Source of the DNA: DASPKT01 sp035626475 | GTDB taxonomy: Bacteria; Pseudomonadota; Alphaproteobacteria; Azospirillales; Azospirillaceae | DNA: 64,000 bases | Reading direction: 5' to 3' | Assembly (NCBI GenBank): GCA_035626475.1 | Contig: DASPNP010000050.1 | Location: forward strand, 1 to 64,000 | Part shown: positions 24,504 to 35,294 of the stretch, in pieces | Layout: the number at the start of each line of letters is the position of its first letter | How positions within the stretch are numbered: the first letter of the stretch is position 1 | Notes under the pieces: model-generated | The model's input: the letters and a program-made list of their open reading frames with translations, nothing else | Databases searched by the model: none | Told to the model about the DNA's origin: nothing | Made by a program: the position numbers and the translations under genes

Positions 24504-26621
24504 ATGGCCGAGCTGCTGATCGAGATCCTCTCCGAGGACATTCCCGCCCGCATGCAGGCCCGCGCCGCGGACGACTTCAAGCGCCTGGTCACCGACAAGC
24601 TGACGGCCGGCGGCATCGCGTTCGAGAGCGCCGTCGCGCACTCCACGCCCCGCCGCCTGACGCTGGCCGTGTCGGGCTTGCCCGTGAAGCAGGCCGACGT
24701 CCGGGAAGAGCGCAAGGGCCCGCGGGTCGGCTCTCCGGAGCAGGCGGTGCAGGGCTTCCTGCGCGGCGCCGGCCTGACCAGCCTGGACCAGTGCGAGAAG
24801 CGCGACACCGGCAAGGGCGAGTTCTGGTTCGCCGTGGTCGAGAAGCCCGGCGGGTCCACCGCCGACGCGCTGCCGGAGATCATCCTCTCTTCCATCCGCG
24901 AGCTGCCCTGGCCCAAGTCGATGAGCTGGGGCGCCGGCCAGTTCCGCTGGGTGCGGCCGCTGCACAGCATCGTGGCATTGTTCGACGGGCAGGTGCTGCC
25001 GGGCGCCCTGACCATCGGCACCAGCGAGACGCCGCCGGAGCAGGCCGAGGGCAATGTCTGCCTTGCCGGCGAGGTGGCGGCTACGGTCGTGCGTTTCGGC
25101 GACAGTACGCGCGGCCACCGCTTCCTGGCGCCCGCGACCTTCGCTGTGAAGGACTTCGCCGACTACGCCGCCAAGCTGCGGGACGCCAAGGTGATCCTGG
25201 ACCGCGAGGAGCGCAAGACCCTGATCCTGGAGCAGGCGAGGAAGCTCGCCGAGGCCGAGGGTCTGGTGCTCCGCGACGATCCGGGCCTGCTGGACGAGGT
25301 CTGCGGGTTGGTGGAATGGCCGGTCGGGCTGGTCGGCACCATCGATGAGCGGTTCATGGACGTGCCGGCCGAGGTGCTGACCACGTCGATGAGGACGCAC
25401 CAGCGTTATTTCGCTCTCGAAACGAAGGATGGCGCGCTCGCCAACCGCTTCGTCGTCATCGCCAACCGCCCGACCGAGGATGGCGGCAAGGCGGTGGTGG
25501 CCGGCAACGAGCGCGTGCTGCGCGCGCGGCTTTCCGACGCCAAGTTCTTCTGGGACCTGGACCGCAAGACCCCGCTGGAGCAGAACGCCGCCAAGCTGGC
25601 CGACATCACCTTCCACGCCAAGCTGGGCACGGTCGCCGACAAGGTGGCGCGGGTCGAGGCTCTGGCCGCCGAGATCGCCAAGAGCGTTCCTGGCGCCGAC
25701 GAGGCGAAGGTCCGCCGCGCCGCCAAGCTCGCCAAGGCCGATCTGGTGACGGGCGTCGTTGGCGAGTTCCCCGAGGTGCAGGGCGTGGTCGGGCGCTACA
25801 TCGCCAAGGCCCAGGGCGAGGATACCGCCGTCGCCGAGGCCATCGCCGACCATTACAAACCGCTCGGCCCCGGCGACCGCTGCCCGCGCGACCCGGTCTC
25901 CGTCGCCGTGGCGCTGGCCGACAAGATCGACACACTGGTGGCCTTCTTCGGCATCGACGAGAAGCCCACCGGCTCCCGCGACCCCTTCGCGCTGCGCCGC
26001 GCCGCCCTGGGCGTGATCCGGCTGGTGGTGGAGAACGGGCTGCGGGTTGGGCTCTCGGGCCTGTTCGGCAAGGCCGGCGCTTCCGATGCGGTCGCCAAGG
26101 ACCTTCTCGACTTCTTCGCCGACCGGCTGAAGGTGGCGCTGCGGGAGAAGGGTGTCCGGCATGACCTGATCGACGCGATCTTCGCGCTCGGCGGCGAGGA
26201 CGATCTCGTCCGGCTGTTGGCGCGGGTGGATGCGCTGGCTGGCTTCCTCGGCACCGACGACGGCGCCAATTTGCTGGTCGCCTACCGCCGCGCCGCCAAC
26301 ATCCTGCGCATCGAGGAGAAGAAGGACGGCCGGTCCTACGATCAGGCGCCGGACGCCTCCCGCCTCGTGCTGGACGAGGAGAAGGCCCTGGCCGCGGCAC
26401 TGGAGAAGGCCGACGCCGCCGCTCAGCCGCTGCTGCAGGCGGAGGATTTCGCCGGCGCCATGGCGCAACTGGCTTCCTTGCGCGGTCCGGTCGACGCCTT
26501 CTTCGACAAGGTCACGGTCAACGCGCCGGAGGCGGAGCTGCGCGCCAACCGGCTGGCGCTGCTGGGCCGCATCCGCGGCACGCTGAACCGCGTCGCCGAC
26601 TTCTCCCGCATCGAAGGCTAG
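24504..26621 (+). CDS. glyS: Glycyl-tRNA synthetase beta subunit
   Basis: A 705-residue protein, usual beta-subunit length. Typical stretches are MAELLIEILSEDIPARMQ, TPRRLTLAVSGLP, MSWGAGQFRWVRPLHSIVALFDG, MRTHQRYFALE, and NADKIDT-like ALADKIDTLVAFFG with GSRDPFALRRAALGVIRL; the HD-like and C-terminal anticodon-binding helices follow. It binds tRNA-Gly and completes the heterotetramer. Co-transcribed with glyQ. Confidence 0.98.
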   Translation: MAELLIEILSEDIPARMQARAADDFKRLVTDKLTAGGIAFESAVAHSTPRRLTLAVSGLPVKQADVREERKGPRVGSPEQAVQGFLRGAGLTSLDQCEKRDTGKGEFWFAVVEKPGGSTADALPEIILSSIRELPWPKSMSWGAGQFRWVRPLHSIVALFDGQVLPGALTIGTSETPPEQAEGNVCLAGEVAATVVRFGDSTRGHRFLAPATFAVKDFADYAAKLRDAKVILDREERKTLILEQARKLAEAEGLVLRDDPGLLDEVCGLVEWPVGLVGTIDERFMDVPAEVLTTSMRTHQRYFALETKDGALANRFVVIANRPTEDGGKAVVAGNERVLRARLSDAKFFWDLDRKTPLEQNAAKLADITFHAKLGTVADKVARVEALAAEIAKSVPGADEAKVRRAAKLAKADLVTGVVGEFPEVQGVVGRYIAKAQGEDTAVAEAIADHYKPLGPGDRCPRDPVSVAVALADKIDTLVAFFGIDEKPTGSRDPFALRRAALGVIRLVVENGLRVGLSGLFGKAGASDAVAKDLLDFFADRLKVALREKGVRHDLIDAIFALGGEDDLVRLLARVDALAGFLGTDDGANLLVAYRRAANILRIEEKKDGRSYDQAPDASRLVLDEEKALAAALEKADAAAQPLLQAEDFAGAMAQLASLRGPVDAFFDKVTVNAPEAELRANRLALLGRIRGTLNRVADFSRIEG

Positions 26622-26642
26622 GCGGCATGCACCAGGGCCCCT

Positions 26643-26676
26643 CCCGGCGGAACGCGATGACAAGCGCTCCGCCGGG
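26643..26676 (+). terminator. Strong hairpin after glyS, possible transcription end without a U-tract
   Basis: CCCGGCGG-AAC-GCG pairs with GCG-CT-CCGCCGGG around loop ATGACAA, starting 21 bp after the glyS stop. No T-run follows, so it could be an attenuating or RNA-protecting hairpin rather than a true terminator. Confidence 0.45.
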
Positions 26677-26687
26677 TGCGGCCTTGG

Positions 26688-26706
26688 CCGGTAACGCCGT
26701 TACCGG
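26688..26706. promoter_or_regulatory. Perfect 19-bp palindrome, possible protein-binding site
   Basis: CCGGTAACGCCGTTACCGG is symmetric about one base. It lies 360 bp upstream of ppdK and 66 bp after glyS. It could be a dimer operator or simply part of a repeat; no second copy was noticed in the window. Confidence 0.35.
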
Positions 26707-26770
26707 ATTAAGCCCCTCCGAGAGCTACTTTCCTTTCCCCGAGTTGGATGCCCCACGGGCAGCGCTGATG

Positions 26771-26890
26771 GCGTGCTGCCTTCGACAGGCTCAGGCTGAG
26801 GGTGTTTTCGCTGCTCCTGAAGGGCAGAGGAACGGAGGTGCCTCGCGTACCCCGATCCTCATGCTGAGCCTGTCGAAGCACGCAGCACGT
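26771..26890. repeat. Dispersed palindromic repeat, family B, copy 2
   Basis: The left arm contains CCTTCGACAGGCTCAGGCTG and the right arm CATGCTGAGCCTGTCGAAGC. GCGTGCTGC at the left outer edge pairs loosely with the right outer edge. The centre is more diverged than in the copies at 5761 and 30041. Confidence 0.8.
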
Positions 26891-27066
26891 CTCAGCTCCT
26901 GCAAGGCGCATCGCCCGCCCTGCGGACAGTCGCCCAGGTGGCACTCCCCAAGACCCGCCCTTGCGCCCTTTGGTCCCGTGCCGAAGGGCCCGCAAAGGCG
27001 TTCACATGCGCTGGTGCGGCTCCGCGCGCGCAGCTCTCTCCCTCTGTCTAAACTCCAAGGTGAATC

Positions 27067-29763
<2,697 letters not shown>

Positions 29764-29799
29764 GGTCTACATGAGGAAAGGCTCACCGGTTCGGCAGCG

Positions 29800-29945
29800 G
29801 CTCCCGCCTCCCTCTCCCAGGGGGAGAGGGTCGGGGTGAGGGGGTAAGAGGGTAGGGAAAAGGCGCTTCATCGAAGCCGGCGGACAGCTCCGCATTCCCG
29901 TACCCCCTCTCCCTGTCCCTCTCCCCCTGGGAGAGAGGACGGCAG
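29800..29945. repeat. Dispersed palindromic repeat, family C, copy 2
   Basis: The left half has CCCTCTCCC followed by GGGGGAGAGGG and GGGGTGAGGGGGTA; the right half has TACCCCCTCTCCCTGTCCC and CTCCCCCTGGGAGAGAGG, the inverted counterpart. Each half can also form its own hairpin. Boundaries are approximate; related to 13970-14190. Confidence 0.65.
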
Positions 29946-29984
29946 TTCGGCCGGTTCAATGTTGACCTTCCCTCAGGACATGAG

Positions 29985-30019
29985 AAAGGGCCGCTCCGGA
30001 TGACCGGGGCGGCCCTTTT
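29985..30019 (+). terminator. Rho-independent terminator downstream of ppdK
   Basis: A 15-bp stem (AAAGGGCCGCTCCGG with CCGGGGCGGCCCTTT, one G-T pair) around loop ATGA, followed by TCATTTC on the plus strand. The A-rich left side means it may also act, more weakly, on the convergent minus-strand transcript. Confidence 0.8.
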
Positions 30020-30040
30020 CATTTCGCAGCGGAGCTGGGG

Positions 30041-30145
30041 TGCGGCCTTCGACAGGCTCAGGCTGAGGGTTGTTTAGCTGCTCCCGATGAGAACGGGAGT
30101 GCCTAGCATCCCCCATCCTCATGCTGAGCCTGTCGAAGCACGCAG
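30041..30145. repeat. Dispersed palindromic repeat, family B, copy 3
   Basis: Left arm CCTTCGACAGGCTCAGGCTG from 30046; right arm CATGCTGAGCCTGTCGAAGC up to 30141. The centre repeats TTTAGCTGCTCCC and GGAGTGCCTAGCAT of copy 1 nearly exactly. Confidence 0.85.
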
Positions 30146-30161
30146 ACCCGCTGAGCCCCGC

Positions 30162-31085
30162 TTACGGCTTCGCCGCCGCCGGCGGGCCCGCGCTGCCGGG
30201 GGCGGTGGCCTGCGGGTTCGGGACGGCCGGGCCCTCGGCGGTGTCGCCGGTGGGGCGGTCGGGCTTGCTGACCGTGCCGCTCGCCTGGGCGCCCTCCGCC
30301 GAGCGGTTCAGCGAGACGGTGCGGTCGTCATACTGGAACTCCGGCATGGCGCGGATGCCATCGGTGCGCAGGCCGGTGACCTTGATCTGGTCGGCGCCGG
30401 GCGTCACCTGCGCGTGCCGGAAATCGACCGCCACGTTCTTCTCGCCGATGCCGAGGAAGCCGCCGCTGGCGACCACCAGCTGGCGCGCCTGGCCGGTCTG
30501 CGGGTCGAGGACCACATCCTCCACCTCGCCGATCTCCTCGCCATTGTCGCCGACGACCGTGCGGCCCAGCAGCTTCTCTACCTGGGTGCGGTCCATGGCG
30601 GTGCTGGTGCCGTCGGCCTTGGGCGCCTCCGCGCCCTTGTCGCCGCCGGCCTTGTCGTCGCTGGCGCCGTCGTCGCCGTCCTTGTCGGCGGTGCCCTTGC
30701 CGGCGCTGTCCGCCTCGGCCGTGCCGGAGACGCCGACCTTGCGGTTGGCGGGATCCGGCTGGGCGGTCTCCTGCGCGGCCGCCGCCTTGTCGGTGCCGGC
30801 GTTGGGGTTGCGGGGGGCCGGATTGCCGCCGGGCTGGCCGGGCTTGTGCGGCTCGGCGCCGGCGGCCGCCTCGGAGCCGGCGCCGTGCGAGACGTGCGGC
30901 GAGGCGGCGCCGGTCGCGGCGCGGCCGTCGGAATTGCCCATCGTCGCCGGCGAGCCCTGGGCGCCGGTGGTCGTCGACGGCGTGCTGCCCGTGGGAGCCG
31001 AGCCGCTCGGGGCGGTGGACTGGGCGAGCGCGGCGCCCGACAGCAGGGCCAGCGCCGAGACGGCGCCGATCAGGTCCTTGCGCAT
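30162..31085 (-). CDS. Secreted PRC-barrel domain protein with long low-complexity linker
   Basis: A 307-residue protein with a signal peptide (MRKDLIGAVSALALLSGAALAQ). ATG 31085 is supported by AAGGAGAGG shortly before it. Residues 22-160 are a low-complexity Ala/Gly/Ser/Thr/Pro/Asp linker. Residues about 163-255 are a PRC-barrel (VEKLLGRTVVGDNGEEIGEVEDVVLDPQTGQARQLVVASGGFLGIGEKNVAVDF), and the tail is again Pro/Ala-rich. PRC-barrels of this type are common in alphaproteobacterial envelope stress proteins; the exact role is unknown. Confidence 0.82.
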   Translation of the reverse strand: MRKDLIGAVSALALLSGAALAQSTAPSGSAPTGSTPSTTTGAQGSPATMGNSDGRAATGAASPHVSHGAGSEAAAGAEPHKPGQPGGNPAPRNPNAGTDKAAAAQETAQPDPANRKVGVSGTAEADSAGKGTADKDGDDGASDDKAGGDKGAEAPKADGTSTAMDRTQVEKLLGRTVVGDNGEEIGEVEDVVLDPQTGQARQLVVASGGFLGIGEKNVAVDFRHAQVTPGADQIKVTGLRTDGIRAMPEFQYDDRTVSLNRSAEGAQASGTVSKPDRPTGDTAEGPAVPNPQATAPGSAGPPAAAKP

Positions 31086-31312
31086 GGGTATCCTCTCCTT
31101 AGGTCCGACGGCACGGGGAACCGCGCCAGGGAAACCCCGCCGGCGCGGCGGGCGCGCCCGGGGAGGTCCGGCGGCACGGCACGCCGTGCCCACCACTCAG
31201 GAACAGCGTGGCCGCCCGGCTATTCCCCGCCGCAGGGTAATTTCCTTCAATACCGGGGTAGGGGCGGGCGCTAACCCTTGGGGCCTGAGCCCCCATCCAC
31301 CGCAGGCCGCCC

Positions 31313-31906
31313 ATGTCGTTCGCCCTTTATCTCTCCATGAGTTCCTTCGCGCTCGCCGCCTCGATCTCGCCCGGTCCCGTGAACGTGCTGGCGCTGACCA
31401 GCGGCGTGCATCACGGCTTCCGCGCCAGCCTGGCCCACGTCACCGGGGCGACGGTCGGCTTCACGGCGCTGCTGCTGCTGTCGGGATTCGGCCTGGCCGA
31501 GCTGCTGCAGCGCTGGCCGGCGGCGGAAGCGGCGACGCGCTGGGCCGGCGTCGCCTTCCTGGTCTACATGGCCTGGCGGCTCTGGTCGGCGGATGGCGGC
31601 GTCGCGGCCGGCGGTGCCGCCCGGGCGCCCACCGCCTGGCAGGGGGCCGCGCTGCAATGGCTGAACCCGAAGGCCTGGATCGCGGCGCTGGCCGGCATGG
31701 GAGCCTATGCCGGCGGCGGCGGAGCGGAGCTGATCTGGAGCTTCGCCGCCCTCTACTTCGTGATCTGCTACGGCTCCATCGCCGCCTGGGCCTATGCCGG
31801 CGCCTGCCTGCGCCATGTGCTGGAGGACCCGGCGCGCATGCGGCTGTTCAACCGGTCGATGTCGGTGCTGCTGGCCGCCAGTGCCGCCTACATGGCGACG
31901 CAGTAG
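31313..31906 (+). CDS. LysE family amino-acid exporter
   Basis: A 197-residue membrane protein with five to six helices. Family marks are SISPGPVNVLALTSGVHHGFRASLAHVTGATVGFT near the N-terminus and ALQWLNPKAWIAALAG near 118, the conserved NPKAW motif. LysE-type carriers export amino acids or homoserine-lactone-like compounds; the substrate is not deducible. Its 3' end faces the AraC regulator gene (6 bp apart). Confidence 0.9.
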   Translation: MSFALYLSMSSFALAASISPGPVNVLALTSGVHHGFRASLAHVTGATVGFTALLLLSGFGLAELLQRWPAAEAATRWAGVAFLVYMAWRLWSADGGVAAGGAARAPTAWQGAALQWLNPKAWIAALAGMGAYAGGGGAELIWSFAALYFVICYGSIAAWAYAGACLRHVLEDPARMRLFNRSMSVLLAASAAYMATQ

Positions 31907-31912
31907 CCGGCA

Positions 31913-32725
31913 TCAGCCCTGCCGACCGGCGAACTGGCCCGGCGTGGCGGCGACCAGTCGCTTGAAGGCGCGCTGGAAATGGGCCTGGTCGGCGAAGCCG
32001 GCCTCCAGCGCCGCCTCGACGATGCTGCTTCCCTCGCGCAGGCGCTCCTGGCCCAGCCGGACACGCCGGTTCACCTGGTAGGCGTGCGGCGTCAGCCCGT
32101 AGCGGGCCTTGAAGGCGCGCACCAGGTAGGAGGGCGAAAGCCCCGAGGCGGCGCAGATGTCGGCCAGCCGCAGCGGCTCGGCGCAATGGCCGGCGATGAA
32201 GGCGGCGGCCCGGGCCAGCGCGTCCTCCGGCATGCCCCTGGCATCGTCGGCATAGCCCAGCCGCTCGTGCAGCCCGGCGAAGAAGCCGGCCGCCGCCTCC
32301 TCCTTGGCCGCCGGCGCGGCCTCGCCCTCCATCAGCAGCCGCACCAGCCCGTCGATATCGGCGGCGAGGCCGGCATCGGTGCTGACCGCGGCGGCATAGG
32401 GGGTGAAGGCGGGGCGACCCTGCACGCCCGCCAGCCAGTCCCGGTCCGCGAACAGCATGGCGTAGGACCAGGACACGCCCGGCAGCGGGTTGCAGGCGTG
32501 CGCCTCGTCCGGGTTCATGGCGACGACGGTGCCGGCGGTGACCTCGTAGCGCGCCCGGCCCAGCACGAACTCGCTCCGCCCGCCGGTGATCACGCCGATG
32601 GCGAAGGTCGGGTGGCTGTGCGGCTCGTAGCAGACGGCGCGCCCGCCCCCGATCACCCGCGCCTCCAGCATGGGCAGGGCGGGGTCGCGCCAGAAGCGGT
32701 GCGGGTCCAGGGGGCGCCGGGGCAT
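31913..32725 (-). CDS. AraC family transcriptional regulator
   Basis: A 270-residue protein: a cupin-like N-terminal sensing domain (CYEPHSHPTFAIGVITGGRSEFVLGRARYEVTAGTVVAMNPDEAHACNP) and a C-terminal double helix-turn-helix (LADICAASGLSPSYLVRAFKARYGLTPHAYQVNRRVRLGQERL and IVEAALEAGFADQAHFQRAFKRLVAATPGQF). AraC regulators of this type are often next to LysE exporters and control them in response to an amino acid; that link is inferred from the convergent placement. Confidence 0.92.
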   Translation of the reverse strand: MPRRPLDPHRFWRDPALPMLEARVIGGGRAVCYEPHSHPTFAIGVITGGRSEFVLGRARYEVTAGTVVAMNPDEAHACNPLPGVSWSYAMLFADRDWLAGVQGRPAFTPYAAAVSTDAGLAADIDGLVRLLMEGEAAPAAKEEAAAGFFAGLHERLGYADDARGMPEDALARAAAFIAGHCAEPLRLADICAASGLSPSYLVRAFKARYGLTPHAYQVNRRVRLGQERLREGSSIVEAALEAGFADQAHFQRAFKRLVAATPGQFAGRQG

Positions 32726-32760
32726 GGGGAGAGCTTATACCGGCCCTGGCGAGGGCACCA

Positions 32761-32850
32761 CCCGTAGGTCGCATGGAGCGGAGCGCAATGCGACAATGCC
32801 GCGGCCCGGGTCATGTCGCATTACGCCTGCGGCTCCATGCGACCTACGGG
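32761..32850. repeat. Dispersed palindromic repeat, family A, copy 2
   Basis: Perfect 19-bp outer arms: CCCGTAGGTCGCATGGAGC (32761-32779) and its complement (32832-32850). Inner arms CAATGCGACA and TGTCGCATTA. It fills the gap between the start of the AraC gene and the end of the HAMP-protein gene. Confidence 0.9.
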
Positions 32851-32860
32851 TGGCGACGGC

Positions 32861-35164
32861 CTACCGCCCGCCCGATCCGTTGGAGCGCAGCTGCGCCGCG
32901 ATCTCGGCCAGGCGCTCGCCCAGCTCGCGGCTGGCGGCGGCGCTCTGCGCGGCCTGCCCGCCATGCTCGATCAGCTGGTCCAGCGACTGGGTCAGCTCCG
33001 CCAGGCCCGAGGTGGCCCGGTCCACCGTCTCCAGCCGGTCGCGCAGCGACTCGACCAGCTCGGACAGGGCGGTGATCATCGGCTCCTGCCGCTCCTCCGC
33101 CGGGTCGGGCAGATTGACCAGCAGCGGGCGGATGTCCGTGGCGATGGCCTTCAGCGACTCGGTCGCCTCGTCCTGGCGGGCCAGCGCGCGGGTCAGCGCG
33201 TTGGTGGCGGTGGCGGCGTCGCCGGCGATGGTGCGGCCCTGCTGCTCCAGCTCCTGCGCCGTCTGGCGCAGGCGGCCGGTGGCCTCGTCGATGCCGTGGC
33301 CGAACAGCTTCGCCAGCCGCTCCGCCGTGTCGCCGATGGCCTCCACCCGCTGGCCCAGCAAGCCCGCCATCTCGTGCAGCCGGGCGATGGTGCGGGCGTT
33401 CTCCTCGCGCTGGTCGGGATCGCCGGCGCGCTTGTCGATCTCGCCCACCATGTCCAGGCTGATGCGCTTCAGCATCTCCAGCCCGTCACGCAGCGTGCCG
33501 ATGCGGCTGCCGATGTCGGCCACCGAGCCGCCCAGCGACTCCTGCAGCGCCTGCAGCTGATGCACCACCGGCTCCAGCCGGCCCTGGTTGGACTCCGCCG
33601 TGTCCTCGACCAGGCGGGTGGCGCGGTTGAGGTCGTCGAGCGCCGCGGAGAATTGCTGGCCGGCTTCCTCGGTGCGCTTCTGCAGCAGGTCGGCGGCGCG
33701 GTCGATCTGGATGGAGACCTCGTCCAGCCGCGCGGAGGCACCGGCCAGCGCCTGCTGCAGCGCCCGGTCGCTGTCGCCGACGGCGCCGACGGCCCGGTCC
33801 AGCCGCTCGCCCGCGTCGCCGGCGGTGTTGGCCAGCATCTCGCCCGACGCGCGCAGCAGCTTCACCGCCGTGAACAGCTTCTCCTGCAGGTCGCCCATGG
33901 CGTCGGTCAGGCGGCGGGTGGCGTCGCGCGCCTCGGCCGAGGTCTGCTTGATCTCGCCCTCCGACGTGACCAGGCCGCGCAGCACGTGGGTGACCTCGCC
34001 GCCGGCGGTGGTCATGGTTTCGGCCAGCGCCTCGGAATGGCGGCGCAGCTCGGCGACGATGGCGTCCAGCCCGCCGCCGGCGCGGTCGTCGAAGGCGCGG
34101 ACCTGGGCGGCGGCGCGGGCCAGCAGCTCCGTCGCCTGCCGCACCTCGCGGTTGCTGTCCGAGGCGCTCTTGGCGACGGCGGCGCACAGCCCGTTCAGCT
34201 GGGAAATGGCGCCGGTCAGCTCGGCGCGGGTGTCCTGCACCAGGCGCGCCATCGCGGTGCCGGTGCCGACCAGCTCCTTGCCCGAGGCGCGCAGCGTGCG
34301 GCCCATCACCTCGAACAGATCGGCCGACTCGCCCTCGAACTTCAGGCGGAAACGCCCCTTGTCGGAGAGGATGGAGACGTCGGGCAGCTCGCTCGCCTGC
34401 TGGCGGAAGCCGTCGATGGTGCGGGCGAGCTCGCCATATTCGTCACCGCGGTGGGTGCCCCAGACCGGCGCCCGCCAGTCGCCCCGCGCCAGCGCGCCAA
34501 GGCTGCGGGTCAGCTCGGACAGCGGCGCCAGGGCGCGGGAGCGCACCAGCCAGAAGGCGAGCGTCAGCCCCAGCAGCATCAGCGCCACGGCGCCGAGGCC
34601 CAGATGGAAGCCGCGCCGCGCCAGGTCGAGCAGCACGTCGGCGGAGACGATCGCCTCCTTGCGGCGCAGCTCCGCCACCCGGTCGGCCAAGGCCGCGTGC
34701 TGGGTCATCAGCGCGATGCCGCTGCCGCCGGCGAAGGCCTGCGGACGGTCGCCGCCAGCGTTCATGGCGGTGCGGTAGCGGTCGATCTGGCGGCGCAGGT
34801 CGCGCGCCAGGTCCGACTCGGCCGGGGTCAGCTTCTCGGCCTCGAAGGCGCGCAGCGCCTTGTCGGCGGCGTCCAGCGAGGTCGCCATGTCGGCGCGGCC
34901 CTTGGCGCTGCCGGTCTCGGCGAACAGCGTCAGGGCCTGCAGGAATCCGCCATAGCCCAGCGCGGCGCGCACCTCGTCCAGCGACCGGTTCTTGGCGGCG
35001 GCCGAGGCCGGCGTGTCGGTCAGGGACCGCTCGATATGCTGGAACCAGGCGATGTTGTAGGTCGCCAGCCCGACCAGAGTCGATGCGGCGATCGCCAGCA
35101 GCAAGGCGACGATGATGCTCAGACCGCGCAAGGATCCGGCCGCCGACAACAACCCCGGGGACAT
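32861..35164 (-). CDS. HAMP-domain membrane protein with very long coiled coil, MCP-like but without the signalling hairpin
   Basis: 767 residues from ATG 35164 (MSPGLLSAAGSLRG); a GTG five codons upstream is an alternative. TM1 about residues 14-36, an extracytoplasmic helical domain to about 185, TM2 about 190-212, then a HAMP-like segment (RALAPLSELTRSLGALARGDWRAPVWGTHRGDEYGELARTIDGFR). From about 290 to the end the protein is almost wholly heptad-rich helix. I searched by eye for the conserved MCP tip (the EAARAGEQGRGFAVVA-type motif) and did not find it, nor a kinase or cyclase domain. It may organise a membrane or cell-pole structure, or send a signal by an unknown output. Confidence 0.82.
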   Translation of the reverse strand: MSPGLLSAAGSLRGLSIIVALLLAIAASTLVGLATYNIAWFQHIERSLTDTPASAAAKNRSLDEVRAALGYGGFLQALTLFAETGSAKGRADMATSLDAADKALRAFEAEKLTPAESDLARDLRRQIDRYRTAMNAGGDRPQAFAGGSGIALMTQHAALADRVAELRRKEAIVSADVLLDLARRGFHLGLGAVALMLLGLTLAFWLVRSRALAPLSELTRSLGALARGDWRAPVWGTHRGDEYGELARTIDGFRQQASELPDVSILSDKGRFRLKFEGESADLFEVMGRTLRASGKELVGTGTAMARLVQDTRAELTGAISQLNGLCAAVAKSASDSNREVRQATELLARAAAQVRAFDDRAGGGLDAIVAELRRHSEALAETMTTAGGEVTHVLRGLVTSEGEIKQTSAEARDATRRLTDAMGDLQEKLFTAVKLLRASGEMLANTAGDAGERLDRAVGAVGDSDRALQQALAGASARLDEVSIQIDRAADLLQKRTEEAGQQFSAALDDLNRATRLVEDTAESNQGRLEPVVHQLQALQESLGGSVADIGSRIGTLRDGLEMLKRISLDMVGEIDKRAGDPDQREENARTIARLHEMAGLLGQRVEAIGDTAERLAKLFGHGIDEATGRLRQTAQELEQQGRTIAGDAATATNALTRALARQDEATESLKAIATDIRPLLVNLPDPAEERQEPMITALSELVESLRDRLETVDRATSGLAELTQSLDQLIEHGGQAAQSAAASRELGERLAEIAAQLRSNGSGGR

Positions 35165-35294
35165 GGTGCCTCTATTCACTCGCTCCCCCGCATGTTGAGG
35201 GTGCGCACTTCCAAGTCAACTAAATATCGGGTGACAAGAAGGGGCGGCAGCCCCGCCTCGACAGGTCACGCCGGCTCTGGCACTCCTCCAGGTC

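Larger units (their letters stand above)
26622..27066. other. 445-bp gene-free stretch between glyS and ppdK
   Basis: No credible gene is present. It contains a strong hairpin (26643-26676), a perfect 19-bp palindrome (26688-26706), a family B repeat (about 26771-26890), and a 175-bp leader before ppdK. Whether ppdK has its own promoter here cannot be decided by eye. Confidence 0.75.
29764..30161. other. 398-bp convergent gene-free stretch after ppdK
   Basis: It contains no supported gene. It holds a family C repeat (about 29800-29945), a rho-independent terminator (29985-30019) and a family B repeat (30041-30145), and separates the 3' ends of ppdK and the PRC-barrel gene. Confidence 0.8.

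Noticed and set aside
23445..26663. A 1072-residue frame opposite glyQS
   Set aside because: Antisense shadow of two essential synthetase genes.
31086..31312. A 71-residue minus-strand frame between the PRC-barrel and LysE genes
   Set aside because: No ribosome binding site or family pattern; it overlaps the promoter areas of two divergent genes.
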